35,952 bases of DNA, from the NCBI GenBank assembly GCA_027019785.1, contig JALUWF010000293.1, positions 1 to 35,952 on the forward strand, written 5' to 3'. Below, one piece after another: positions 1-8,400 of the stretch. How positions within the stretch are numbered: position 1 is the stretch's first letter; each line of letters starts with the position of its first letter. The DNA is from Mariprofundus sp. Its GTDB lineage: Bacteria > Pseudomonadota > Zetaproteobacteria > Mariprofundales > Mariprofundaceae. The notes beneath the pieces were generated by a model that was not told where the DNA came from, ran no database searches, and was given only the letters and a program-made list of their open reading frames with translations. Both the position numbers and the translations under genes were made by a program.

Positions 1-981
1 CTTGCTTCGCAGTGCGCGCCACCAGCGATTGCCTTCATAGGTTTGCCACATGATTAATGCAGGCACCGCGCGCAACCATTCTGCAGCGCGTTGCAGCATG
101 GACAGAGCCAGCGCGGTCGCCGCATCCAGACCAAACAGCTGGCCGGCCAGCACGTAGCCGGCCTCCTGCACACCCAGCCCCGCTGGAGATATGAATGCCA
201 CGGAACGCAGCGCCGCAATGATTGCCTCCAGTGCAATCACCTGATGCCATGCAAGTGGATGGCCGATATATCGTAATCCCACCCAGGCGGCCATCGCGCC
301 GATAAACCAGGCCAGCAGATGAATCAAAAAAGCCATCAACACCGCGCCTCTGCGATGATATATGCGCTTTGTAATCGCATGAATGCCTTGCATGGAGATG
401 CGAACCGGCTCCAGCCAGCCGCTGGTCCACTGTGATACCACAGCTTCAATCCGCAACAACAGGCCGGCATTCTGCGCATAGGCGAAACCACCGATGGCGG
501 CGGCGGCAACCAATAATCCGGCAAGCGTGGGCACAATAAATGATGCCCCCGGCAGGGTAAAGCCGACAAGCAACACGCCCGCCAGCGTATAGATAATCTG
601 GCTGGCCAGCGCTTCGGTCAGATCCACCAGCGTGGCGGCGGCGGCCTGCGGTTGATCCATTCCGGCCATGGTCAAGATGCGCATACCCGCCAGTTCACTG
701 CCAAGCGGCGGCGTAATCCACATTTCACCAACCGCATCCCGCACCCAGCGCGCACGTACAAATACGCCAAAGCCGGGCACTGATTCAGGCGGAGAAACCA
801 GTCGCCATGCGACAGCGCACAGGATGACCGGCAGCATGTGAACCATCGCCATCAGCGTGACCCCCATCCAGCCGGCAGCCGCAATTGCCTCGCCGATTTT
901 GCCGATGCCGCTGTAGGCAAACAGGATTATCGCCAGCAACAGGCCCGCCATCAGGCTGATCCATACGCCCTTTTTCATCAT
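1..981 (-). CDS. hpnL: HpnL-like integral membrane protein (3' end outside window)
   Basis: This is an open frame of 327 codons with no stop before the window edge, so the C-terminus is missing. It begins MMKKGVWISL and is a chain of hydrophobic segments with the look of the lysylphosphatidylglycerol-synthase-like (UPF0104, flippase-like) membrane family. Examples are the GSELAGMRILTM stretch and the late SPAGLGVQEAG stretch, a typical conserved loop in this family. The first ATG overlaps the stop of the upstream hpnK gene by 4 bases (ATGA), so the two are translationally coupled. Pairing with a YdjC/HpnK-type deacetylase is the hopanoid-cluster arrangement, where HpnL is a membrane protein of unproven function, possibly in hopanoid trafficking. 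The family is clear. The HpnL name rests on the neighbour. Confidence 0.72.
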   Translation of the reverse strand, partial: MMKKGVWISLMAGLLLAIILFAYSGIGKIGEAIAAAGWMGVTLMAMVHMLPVILCAVAWRLVSPPESVPGFGVFVRARWVRDAVGEMWITPPLGSELAGMRILTMAGMDQPQAAAATLVDLTEALASQIIYTLAGVLLVGFTLPGASFIVPTLAGLLVAAAAIGGFAYAQNAGLLLRIEAVVSQWTSGWLEPVRISMQGIHAITKRIYHRRGAVLMAFLIHLLAWFIGAMAAWVGLRYIGHPLAWHQVIALEAIIAALRSVAFISPAGLGVQEAGYVLAGQLFGLDAATALALSMLQRAAEWLRAVPALIMWQTYEGNRWWRALRSK

Positions 982-1835
982 CTGTGCAAACCGTCAAAAG
1001 AGATCAATTTCATCCCTGCCTGTTCAACCAGTTTACGCATCGCCGGATCGGCCATGGCCTGAAACTCCTCCACGCAGCGATAATGCGACGGCAATGCATC
1101 TTCTCCGCGCCAGTGGCGCGTGGCCGGATGACAATAGATTTCGCTCACCCCGTCCGGCAGTTCGCGTAAAAATCGTTTCACCCGTTCAGGCGTCATATCG
1201 CCGCTATCGTGCAAACCGAACATGTAATCATTGCATCGTATGTCGTTGCTGTGCAGGCGCTGACGCATACGCAGCAGGCGTGCGGCAGAGCATAGCCATG
1301 CAAGCCATCGGGACAGCGGGCGCTGATGTTGGGCGCGCCATGAGGCCAGTGGTGGCTCCACCGGCCAGCGTACGCTTTTGATTCCAAACTCATCCGCCAT
1401 GCGCACCAATAACCCCACAATCGTAGGATGCTGATGAAAATGATGGTGGGCATTGACATGATCCAGTGTAAGTTCGGTGGCAAGAAACAGGGAGAACTGG
1501 GCACGCATTTCCCGCTCTACCTGTTGTTGCAAACGCGGTTGAAAAAAAATGCGCGCGCCAATCATTGCCGGGTTACGATGGAAACGACCATCAGCAGCGA
1601 CCAGATCGGGAATCTCGTCCGGCGGCAGCGCAGGGCGTCCATCCACCAGCACCAGATGCAATCCAACCCCGAGCCTGGGCATAGCGCGGGCTCGCGTGAT
1701 GGCATCTGCCGCCATTTTTCCTGTCACCATCAGACTAGCACAGGTCAAGATGCCGTTTCGGTGCGCATCCTCTACGGCTTCATTGACCGGTAGCGCCAGA
1801 CCAAAATCGTCAGCTGTGCAGATCAGTTGCTTCAA
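978..1835 (-). CDS. hpnK: HpnK-like YdjC-family carbohydrate deacetylase, hopanoid-associated
   Basis: The 285-residue protein has the YdjC metal-dependent deacetylase signature. TADDFG near residues 7-12 supplies the metal-binding Asp, and HVNAHHHFHQHP near residue 125 supplies the His ligands and catalytic region. Members named HpnK sit in hopanoid clusters and probably deacetylate a sugar side chain of a hopanoid intermediate. The start must be TTG at 1835, or an internal codon, because an in-frame TGA lies 12 bases upstream. The TTG overlaps the TGA of the preceding remnant frame as TTGA. No Shine-Dalgarno sequence is visible, which suggests coupling or weak initiation. A sigma-54-type promoter motif lies about 22-38 bases upstream. 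YdjC family membership is certain; the hopanoid role is inferred from similarity and the hpnL neighbour. Confidence 0.8.
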   Translation of the reverse strand: MKQLICTADDFGLALPVNEAVEDAHRNGILTCASLMVTGKMAADAITRARAMPRLGVGLHLVLVDGRPALPPDEIPDLVAADGRFHRNPAMIGARIFFQPRLQQQVEREMRAQFSLFLATELTLDHVNAHHHFHQHPTIVGLLVRMADEFGIKSVRWPVEPPLASWRAQHQRPLSRWLAWLCSAARLLRMRQRLHSNDIRCNDYMFGLHDSGDMTPERVKRFLRELPDGVSEIYCHPATRHWRGEDALPSHYRCVEEFQAMADPAMRKLVEQAGMKLISFDGLHR

Positions 1836-2121
1836 GGTTCCGTATCATTCACAGGTTGCAACACCCGTGCCAATCGAATGCCGACGTGAAACACAAAGCT
1901 GTATTGATCATCTTCCTCGACATCCGTAAACATGCTATTGAATTTTTTAATCCGCGCGCGCAGGCGAGCCATGTTAGCACGCCAGGCAGAAAGTGCAGGG
2001 TAATCTGTTTCGGCAGTTTGCTGACGATAACCTGTTGTGCATCCCTGACCTTTACCGGCAGATAAAGCGCCCCGACATATACATCAAAAAATAACGCTGC
2101 AGTGATCCACCGTTTCATCAT
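1832..2121 (-). pseudogene. Decayed chalcone-isomerase-like gene (frameshift, deletions)
   Basis: A good ribosome site (AGGAG) precedes ATGATG at 2121. The frame opens MMKRWITAAL and then jumps directly to FFDVYVGALYLP, which is the conserved core motif of bacterial chalcone-isomerase-like periplasmic proteins. In intact members a signal peptide and about 25 more residues come before this motif, so a 5' deletion is likely. After KQITLHFLPG the frame turns to nonsense. The neighbouring frame then carries the expected continuation (FNSMFTDVEEDDQYSFVF) and ends at a TGA overlapping the hpnK start. The remainder of the usual domain is missing. An alternative is a short intact 91-residue protein in the first frame (stop at 1849), but family motifs split over two frames favour a pseudogene. 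Confidence 0.65.
1857..1873 (-). promoter_or_regulatory. Candidate sigma-54 (-24/-12) promoter for hpnK-hpnL
   Basis: The minus strand reads TTGGCACG, four bases, then TTGCA, which matches the YTGGCACG-N4-TTGCW consensus at every fixed position. Transcription would start near 1847, about 12 bases before the hpnK TTG. The site lies inside the remnant chalcone-isomerase-like gene. The match is seen directly; function is inferred. A very short leader without a Shine-Dalgarno is a point against it. Confidence 0.5.
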
Positions 2122-2230
2122 CAACTCCTGGCAAGAAATGCTGTGATGTATGAAAGTGGATGTCCACCAGTTATGCCAAATCAGTTACCAAAGCACTCCA
2201 CGCCTTTACCCTCAGCCTGTATGGTTTGTT

Positions 2231-2695
2231 TCAGGAGTCAACCAGGCCCATCTGACGTGCTTCAAAAATCGCTTCTGAACGGGAGTGAACTTTGAGTTTT
2301 TTATAGATGCGCTTGGCATGGGTCTGAATCGTTGCCAGCTTGCAATCCAGCAGGTTCGCTGCTTCGCTGTAGCTGTAGCCCCTAGAAAATATGTTCAAAA
2401 CCTGGTTTTCCTTACTGGATAGCATGTTGCCATGCAGCGCAGCTTTACTTCGACGCTGACCTGTATCAAATGTTTTTTTGGATGACAAGGCCAGCAACAT
2501 TTCAAGTTCAGGCAGGTCTTTCGCCATGGAAGCATGTAATGACTGTAAACATTGATAGGCAGCGAGTAGTGCATCCCGTTCGCTCAGATCGCCCCCTGAT
2601 GGGTTTAACATCAGAGGATGAAGCTCACTGCAATAGTGCAGCATTTGCGCGCGAAGCTTGTCCAGATTAAGCGTTCGATAATAAAGCCGTTCCAT
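2231..2695 (-). CDS. Small LuxR-type transcriptional regulator
   Basis: The C-terminal 60 residues form a GerE/LuxR helix-turn-helix: LSSKENQVLNIFSRGYSYSE, then LATIQTHAKRIYKKL and the HSRSEAIFEARQMGL tail. The N-terminal 90 residues are helical, match no receiver or autoinducer domain that I recognise, and lack a phospho-accepting Asp pattern. The ATG at 2695 is chosen because GGGGAGG lies 8 bases before it; a GTG at 2701 would sit too close to that site. The gene follows two hybrid histidine kinases on the same strand and could be their output, but it has its own promoter. DNA binding is secure from the fold; targets are unknown. Confidence 0.82.
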   Translation of the reverse strand: MERLYYRTLNLDKLRAQMLHYCSELHPLMLNPSGGDLSERDALLAAYQCLQSLHASMAKDLPELEMLLALSSKKTFDTGQRRSKAALHGNMLSSKENQVLNIFSRGYSYSEAANLLDCKLATIQTHAKRIYKKLKVHSRSEAIFEARQMGLVDS

Positions 2696-2727
2696 CAGCA
2701 CTACCTCCCCGCAAAGTCAATGTGCTA

Positions 2728-2756
2728 TATATAGACCAAGATCCGGGAGATTGCAA
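2728..2756 (-). promoter_or_regulatory. Sigma-70-type promoter for the LuxR-type regulator
   Basis: The minus strand shows TTGCAA, a 17-base spacer and TATATA, ending 32 bases before the ATG at 2695. Spacing is ideal and both boxes are near consensus. It lies in the gap after the upstream kinase gene, so the regulator can be expressed separately from it. Confidence 0.5.
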
Positions 2757-2779
2757 ACTTTAACAGGTTAGACAACCTG

Positions 2780-4909
2780 CTATTCGGCCGACTGGTGCAT
2801 CACCTCATAGAGCGTAGCTTTCAGTGCTTTGGCATTGAATGGTTTTTGCAGAAAAGAATCGGGCCTGTCTCCGCGAATCAGAGCGCCGGCCTCGATTTCC
2901 GAATATCCGGATACCAGAATAATAGGCACGCCGGGGTCAACCTGACGCATCCCGGCCATCGCTTCGACGCCGCCCAGCACAGGCATGGTCATATCCAGTA
3001 GAACCGCAACAAGATTATCATGCCGCCTGCCAAACAACTCCAGCCCCTCTTTACCATCTTCAGCAGTAACCACGTCAAAATTCATATTTTCGATCAATAA
3101 CCGAGCCACATTGCGTACCCGCAAATCATCATCGACAACCAGTACCTTGCCATCGCCCTGCCATGCATCGACTTCAACGGTGCTGACAACCTTGGCGCTG
3201 AATGCCTGTGTGGTCAAGGGCAGGTAGACTCGAAATGCACTACCCTTACCGGGCGTACTGAAAACCTGAAGCGCCCCGTGATGCCCCCGCACAATGCCAA
3301 GAACTGCCGACAACCCCAAACCGCTGCCGGTCTCCTTGGTGGTGAAAAAAGGATCAAAGATCTTGTCCTGCATCTCCTGGCTCATGCCGCAACCGGTATC
3401 CCGCACCTCAAGAATCACATACTCTCCTGCCGATAACTCCCTGCCATTATATAGCGTGGACAACTGCTCATGATCCATCTTTCTGACGCCGCTGGATACC
3501 TTGATCTCTCCACTTGCACTACCAATCGCATCAGCGGAATTGACGATGAAATTCAGAATCAGCTGCTGAATCTGGGCTTGGTCTCCTTCTATACCAGGTA
3601 AATGACTGTTCAGTTTTATTTTCAGGGCGATATTGCTGCTAACGGACGCACGGATCAGTTTACCCATCGACTTGACCATGTCATTGAGGTTAATCACGCG
3701 CATTTCATAGCTACCCTTGCCGGCATAGGCCAGCATCTGCTTGCATAACTCTGCGGCGTTATCGCAGGAGTCAACAATATTATCAATATGTCCGATGACG
3801 GCAGGTTTATCCTCCAGCCTGCCTCTGGCCAGTTCGGCATTGCCCAGAATCGCGGTCAGCAGATTATTGAAATCATGCGCAATGCCGCCAGCCAGCACGC
3901 CAAGCGATTCAAGCCGCTGGGCATGCTCCAGTTGCGCTTTTAACTGATGATGCTCGGCATCATGTTCTTTCTGTTTGCTGACATCCTCCGCCGTAACCAG
4001 AAAAGATTGTTTACCTTCATACGTCAGCGGGCATGACTGCAGCTTGGCCACCGTCTGCCCACCGTTTTTATGTAGCACTCGCCGCTCAATGATCGGTGCG
4101 GGCAAACCTGATGCAGCCATGCGTTCAATGCGTTGTTTGACCTGTTCACGATCATCGCGATGCACATAATCAAAGATGGATGTTCCGATTATCTCTTCGG
4201 GGCTATCAGCACCCCACAAACGGGCTGCGGCCATATTGCAATAGAGCCACTTATCATTGCAATGTACGCCAAGCGCATGCGGTAACAGATCCATCAAACG
4301 CCTGTAGCCGGTTTTACTATCCGCCAACAGGTGCTGCTCATGTTTCAGGTTGCTGGTTGTTTCAGATAACCGATTTTGACTACTATCCTGTACTTTTTCA
4401 CGCCACCGAACTGTATAAGTTGCAATCAAACTGAATGCCACGTAGGCCAGACAGATATAGGCCAGTTTTTGCCAGACTATATCGTCAAGCGTTGTACTCA
4501 AGGCTGCAATAACAATGGCGTAAACAATCGTCCACGCCAGACCTGTGCGTGAACCGGAACTCAAACAGGCAATAAACGGAAACCCGAAACTCCAGATAAA
4601 TCCGATCTCACTATACCCCCCCTGCAGGAACAGCAGGGAAAACAGAATGGCAGGGTGCAAAATAAACAGGTTCTGTTGCAGCAGGGGCGCATCCTGTCTG
4701 CTTGTCCACCAGTACAGACCCGCCAGCGTCGCCACCATGCCCAACTCAATCTGGCCGAGGCCATATAAATTCTGCGTAAAATTAATCAGGCTGAAGGCGC
4801 AGACAAAGGGAATCGCCACCAACAGGGATAGCTGCAATGGATTCATCGCCAGCACGGTAGAACGTGCGCCTCCCGATGTCACGCTATTTGCCATGACTGC
4901 CACATCCAT
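2780..4909 (-). CDS. Hybrid sensor histidine kinase: membrane domain, PAS, HisKA, HATPase, receiver
   Basis: The 709-residue protein has a hydrophobic N-terminal region with several membrane spans (about residues 22-168) and a PAS domain (about 205-315). A kinase core follows with the phospho-accepting His at 345 in GGIAHDFNN, an N box (LNFIVNSADAIG), and G boxes DTGCGM and GSGLGLSAV. The C-terminal receiver (588-709) keeps its acidic pair (VVDDD), phospho-acceptor Asp639 in LLDMTMP, and the Lys in FLQKPF. It has no HPt domain, so phosphate must pass to another protein or the receiver acts on the kinase. It lies 78 bases after the MHYT kinase and is clearly its paralogue in the core and receiver. 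The ATG at 4909 has only a weak upstream purine run. The signal sensed is unknown. Confidence 0.88.
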   Translation of the reverse strand: MDVAVMANSVTSGGARSTVLAMNPLQLSLLVAIPFVCAFSLINFTQNLYGLGQIELGMVATLAGLYWWTSRQDAPLLQQNLFILHPAILFSLLFLQGGYSEIGFIWSFGFPFIACLSSGSRTGLAWTIVYAIVIAALSTTLDDIVWQKLAYICLAYVAFSLIATYTVRWREKVQDSSQNRLSETTSNLKHEQHLLADSKTGYRRLMDLLPHALGVHCNDKWLYCNMAAARLWGADSPEEIIGTSIFDYVHRDDREQVKQRIERMAASGLPAPIIERRVLHKNGGQTVAKLQSCPLTYEGKQSFLVTAEDVSKQKEHDAEHHQLKAQLEHAQRLESLGVLAGGIAHDFNNLLTAILGNAELARGRLEDKPAVIGHIDNIVDSCDNAAELCKQMLAYAGKGSYEMRVINLNDMVKSMGKLIRASVSSNIALKIKLNSHLPGIEGDQAQIQQLILNFIVNSADAIGSASGEIKVSSGVRKMDHEQLSTLYNGRELSAGEYVILEVRDTGCGMSQEMQDKIFDPFFTTKETGSGLGLSAVLGIVRGHHGALQVFSTPGKGSAFRVYLPLTTQAFSAKVVSTVEVDAWQGDGKVLVVDDDLRVRNVARLLIENMNFDVVTAEDGKEGLELFGRRHDNLVAVLLDMTMPVLGGVEAMAGMRQVDPGVPIILVSGYSEIEAGALIRGDRPDSFLQKPFNAKALKATLYEVMHQSAE

Positions 4910-4987
4910 ATCTCAACATACACAGTTCATAGCAAATCAGAAGCATTTTGCGCATGTTTCGATCAATTACTGACATGCTTTTCTCCA

Positions 4988-7624
4988 TTATATCGTCTGC
5001 ATGATAGCGCGTAACGCCTCCGGTGAATACGGTTTCTGGATAAATCCCGCCAGTCCCTGTCCAACAAAACGACTCGTTGCATCCTGTTCGTTGTAACCAC
5101 TGGTAAGGATTACTTTCACATCGGCATTGGTCCTGCGCAGTTCCCTGAAACATGCCTTGCCATCCATCTTCGGCATGGTCATATCCATTAGCACCCCGAC
5201 AATCTCATCCTGGTGCTGACGATACACGTCCAGTCCTTGCAGCCCATTTTCCGCCGTAAAGATTGAAAAGCCCATATCTTCCAGCATCATTGCTGCAACT
5301 TCTCTGATAGTCTCCTCGTCATCAACGACCAGAATTGCGCCCCTGCCCTGCCATCGCGTGACTTGCTGCGTTGGCAAGCGTTGATCCACCGGTTGTTCGG
5401 AGGCCGGCAGCAATATTTTAAAGGTCGTGCCTTTGCCTGGTTCGCTGTACACCCGCAGCGCGCCATGGTGGCCGCGTATGATGCCGAGCACGGCGCTCAT
5501 ACCCAGCCCGCGACCCGTGAATTTGGTGGTGAAAAACGGATCAAATATTTTCTTCATGGTGTCAGCATCCATGCCGCAACCGGTATCGGACACTTCGATA
5601 TAGACATAGCGCCCTTGCGGCAGTGTTTCGCCGGAAATGGCAGCCTGCAAATAACTGCCATCGGCATGCATGACACCGGTAGAAAAGGAGATCACGCCGC
5701 TTTTATCACCAATGGCTTCGTTGGCATTGGTGATCAGATTCAGAATGACCTGTTGAAGTTGGGCCATATCCGCTTCAACGGCCGGCAGATGTTCAGCCAG
5801 GTGATATTTGATGACCACATTCTTCCTGATCGATACTTCCATCAATCGCGTCATCTCCTCCACCATGTCCGACAGATTGATCGCCTTGACCACAAATTTC
5901 CCCTTACCCGAATAGGCCAGCATCTGCCTGCACAAGTCCGAGGCCCGCTGCGTCGATGCCTCAATACGGGCCAGTTTCTCCTTGGCAGGAGACGCATCAT
6001 CGAGGCTGCGCTCAGCCATGGCGGCATTACCCATGATGGCGGTCAGAATATTGTTGAAATCGTGCGCAATACCGCCTGCCAGAATGCCAAGGCTCTCCAG
6101 CCTCTGGGTATGCTCCAGTTGCTGATTACGTTTGCGCTCCTCGGTCAGATCCCGCGCGATAACAGAGTAGTGAGTGACATGGCCATTGGCGTCTTTATGG
6201 GCAGTAAATACCGCTGATGCAGGCACCTCATGTCCATCCTGATGCAAAAACGTACACTCCACCTGACAACTGCCCTGCTGCTCGGCAATCGGAAAAATCC
6301 GCTCTTTCAGCCGTTTACTCTCTTCTACAGGATGAAAATCGCTGATCATCTTGTCATGAATCTGCGTATCAGGCGCCAGCCCAACCATCTTCAGACCCGC
6401 CGTATTCACATACAACACATGGCCATCAACATCAGCGGTGCCGACAAAATCGGATGTCAGCTCGAGAATGGCGGCCAGACGGGAAATCTCTTCCTCGCGT
6501 TGCCGACGTTCACTAATGTCATGAATAACCACCTGAATCACAGAATGATTGTTCCAAAAGACCGGCATCGCCTCTACTTCGGCGATGAAACTACGACCGT
6601 CAGAACGTAGCAGTTGCTCCTCAGCCAAGGTGGCCGGTTCCCGCCTCTGCATCACCTGTTGCATCCGTTCCACAATCATTTGTCGCGAATCTGCATGCAC
6701 AAAATCCATCATATTCCTGCCTGTCAAAACATCCGTCGGCAAGCCGGCCATACGACAGGCCGCAGGATTGGCATAGACAATCACGCCCTGTTCATGCACC
6801 AGCACGCCATCAGGCAGCATATCCAGCAGATGACGTTGATTCTCTTCGTTGCGGGCCAGGCGTCGATCAGCCATAGCAGACTGATCAAGCGCAGCCATCA
6901 CCAGTACGCCGCCCTGAATCAGGCCGGTAATGATCGTCAGTATCATCGCCATCAACTGTGTATCCAGTCCATTTAGCGGCCCATTCTGGAGCGGCAGCGC
7001 AAAGAAGTGCACGGCCGCCATGCCGCTGTAGTGCATGGAAGATACAGCCAAGCCCATGACCACGGCGGCCGACAGCTTAAGGCGCATCTCTCCAAACACC
7101 TGGCTTTGGCGCAGGTGATTGGAAATCCATAGTGCAGCTGAAGAGGCTGCTATAGCAATGATGACAGAGGCGGCAACCCATAGGTAATTATAGGACATCG
7201 ATGCCGCCATCTGCATCGCGGCCATGCCCGTATAGTGCATGCCGGCAATGCCGCTACCCATCAGCGTCCCCACCCCCAGCAGGCGTTTGCCGCTCAGCCT
7301 GCCGCCCCGGCGCAACGGCAGAATGCCGAGGGTCGAAAAACCAATGCCGACCAGCAGTGACAGCAGTGTCAACCCGCCATCATAACGCACAGGCACGGAG
7401 ATATTCAATGCCAGCATAGCGATAAAGTGCATGGTCCAGATTCCGGCCCCGAGGCTCACGCCAAACACCAGCGCCCACAGCGTCGTACGACCCGGGCCAG
7501 CGTCATGATCATGGATACGCGGCACTGCTGCCAGCGCCACAAAAGCGGATACGGTGGCAATCGCCACCGACAACACTACCAAAGCGTAGTTATAGCTAAC
7601 GGGCAGTTCGTGAAGCACAGCCAA
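4988..7624 (-). CDS. Hybrid histidine kinase with MHYT sensor, two PAS domains, HATPase and receiver
   Basis: The 878-residue protein opens with a seven-helix MHYT integral membrane sensor. Its signature motifs occur three times: MHF near 65, MHYT near 129 and MHYS near 197. MHYT domains are thought to bind a metal, possibly copper, and to sense O2, CO or NO. Two PAS domains follow (about 260-375 and 385-497). Then come a kinase core with His521 in GGIAHDFNN and a receiver (762-878) with Asp814 in LMDMTMP. The frame begins with TTG directly after the rpiA TGA, in the same frame; a GTG two codons later is the alternative start. No Shine-Dalgarno stands out, so expression probably depends on rpiA translation. 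Domain calls are firm; ligand and partner are not known. Confidence 0.9.
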   Translation of the reverse strand: MAVLHELPVSYNYALVVLSVAIATVSAFVALAAVPRIHDHDAGPGRTTLWALVFGVSLGAGIWTMHFIAMLALNISVPVRYDGGLTLLSLLVGIGFSTLGILPLRRGGRLSGKRLLGVGTLMGSGIAGMHYTGMAAMQMAASMSYNYLWVAASVIIAIAASSAALWISNHLRQSQVFGEMRLKLSAAVVMGLAVSSMHYSGMAAVHFFALPLQNGPLNGLDTQLMAMILTIITGLIQGGVLVMAALDQSAMADRRLARNEENQRHLLDMLPDGVLVHEQGVIVYANPAACRMAGLPTDVLTGRNMMDFVHADSRQMIVERMQQVMQRREPATLAEEQLLRSDGRSFIAEVEAMPVFWNNHSVIQVVIHDISERRQREEEISRLAAILELTSDFVGTADVDGHVLYVNTAGLKMVGLAPDTQIHDKMISDFHPVEESKRLKERIFPIAEQQGSCQVECTFLHQDGHEVPASAVFTAHKDANGHVTHYSVIARDLTEERKRNQQLEHTQRLESLGILAGGIAHDFNNILTAIMGNAAMAERSLDDASPAKEKLARIEASTQRASDLCRQMLAYSGKGKFVVKAINLSDMVEEMTRLMEVSIRKNVVIKYHLAEHLPAVEADMAQLQQVILNLITNANEAIGDKSGVISFSTGVMHADGSYLQAAISGETLPQGRYVYIEVSDTGCGMDADTMKKIFDPFFTTKFTGRGLGMSAVLGIIRGHHGALRVYSEPGKGTTFKILLPASEQPVDQRLPTQQVTRWQGRGAILVVDDEETIREVAAMMLEDMGFSIFTAENGLQGLDVYRQHQDEIVGVLMDMTMPKMDGKACFRELRRTNADVKVILTSGYNEQDATSRFVGQGLAGFIQKPYSPEALRAIMQTI

Positions 7625-8308
7625 TCAGTCGATCACTTTCACGCCCTTCGGCGTGCCCATCAGCACCACATCGGCCCCCTGATGCGAGAAAATGCCATTG
7701 GTCACCACACCGGGGATGCTGTTCAGGTGATCTTCCAGGCCGCGTGCATCGGTAATTTTCAGGCCATGCACGTCAATAATAATATTACCATTATCGGTCA
7801 CGAAATCTTCACGCAGCACAGGCTCTCCGCCCAGTTCTCTGGCCGCATTGGCCACCAGCGCACCAGCCATGGGAATCACCTCGATTGGCAAAGGAAATGT
7901 GCCAAGATGCTCCACCTGCTTGCTCTCATCAACAATGCAGACGAAAGCATCGGATGCCGCCGCCACAATTTTTTCGCGTGTCAGTGCGCCGCCGCCTCCC
8001 TTGGTGAGATTCTTGCCGGCATCAAATTCATCGGCCCCGTCGATATAGACCGACAGCGCATCCACCTGCGTTAATGCTTCATTTAAATCCATGACGTCTA
8101 TACCATGGCCGCTCAATCGGGCAGCAGTGGCCTCTGAGCTGGCCACGGCACCGAGAATCTCATCCTTCATGGCGGCCAGCGCATCGATGAACATATTGGC
8201 CGTAGAGCCGGTGCCAACACCGATAATGGTATCCGCTTTCACATATTCAAGCGCCGCCTCGGCCACCTGTTGTTTCATTTCATTCTGTTTAGTTTCGTTC
8301 CGGATCAT
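7625..8308 (-). CDS. rpiA: Ribose-5-phosphate isomerase A
   Basis: RpiA interconverts ribose 5-phosphate and ribulose 5-phosphate in the cytoplasmic pentose phosphate pathway. The 227-residue product matches the usual family length. It carries the phosphate-binding GVGTGST loop, [11 protein letters not shown], the catalytic DGADEFD motif, and [15 protein letters not shown]. The ATG at 8308 is chosen because AAGGAGGGAGG precedes it at good spacing; an upstream start at 8335 would overlap that site. The stop is immediately followed, in frame, by the start of the MHYT kinase. No terminator separates them, so the two should be cotranscribed. Confidence 0.96.
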   Translation of the reverse strand: MIRNETKQNEMKQQVAEAALEYVKADTIIGVGTGSTANMFIDALAAMKDEILGAVASSEATAARLSGHGIDVMDLNEALTQVDALSVYIDGADEFDAGKNLTKGGGGALTREKIVAAASDAFVCIVDESKQVEHLGTFPLPIEVIPMAGALVANAARELGGEPVLREDFVTDNGNIIIDVHGLKITDARGLEDHLNSIPGVVTNGIFSHQGADVVLMGTPKGVKVID

Positions 8309-8400
8309 TACCCCTCCCTCCTTATGGATCATCAATGGATCAGATGAATGGGCAGACTAACCCATAGTCCGACTTTCAGCAAAGCAGATGAATAGCTAGT

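Noticed and set aside
2764-2779. CAGGTT/AACCTG hairpin after the first hybrid kinase as a terminator
   Set aside because: The stem has only 6 bp and no proper T run follows on the minus strand.
5363-6217. Long plus-strand open frame of 284 codons opposite the MHYT kinase
   Set aside because: It is antisense to well-conserved kinase motifs and shows no family resemblance and no ribosome site; it is a shadow of high-GC coding on the other strand.
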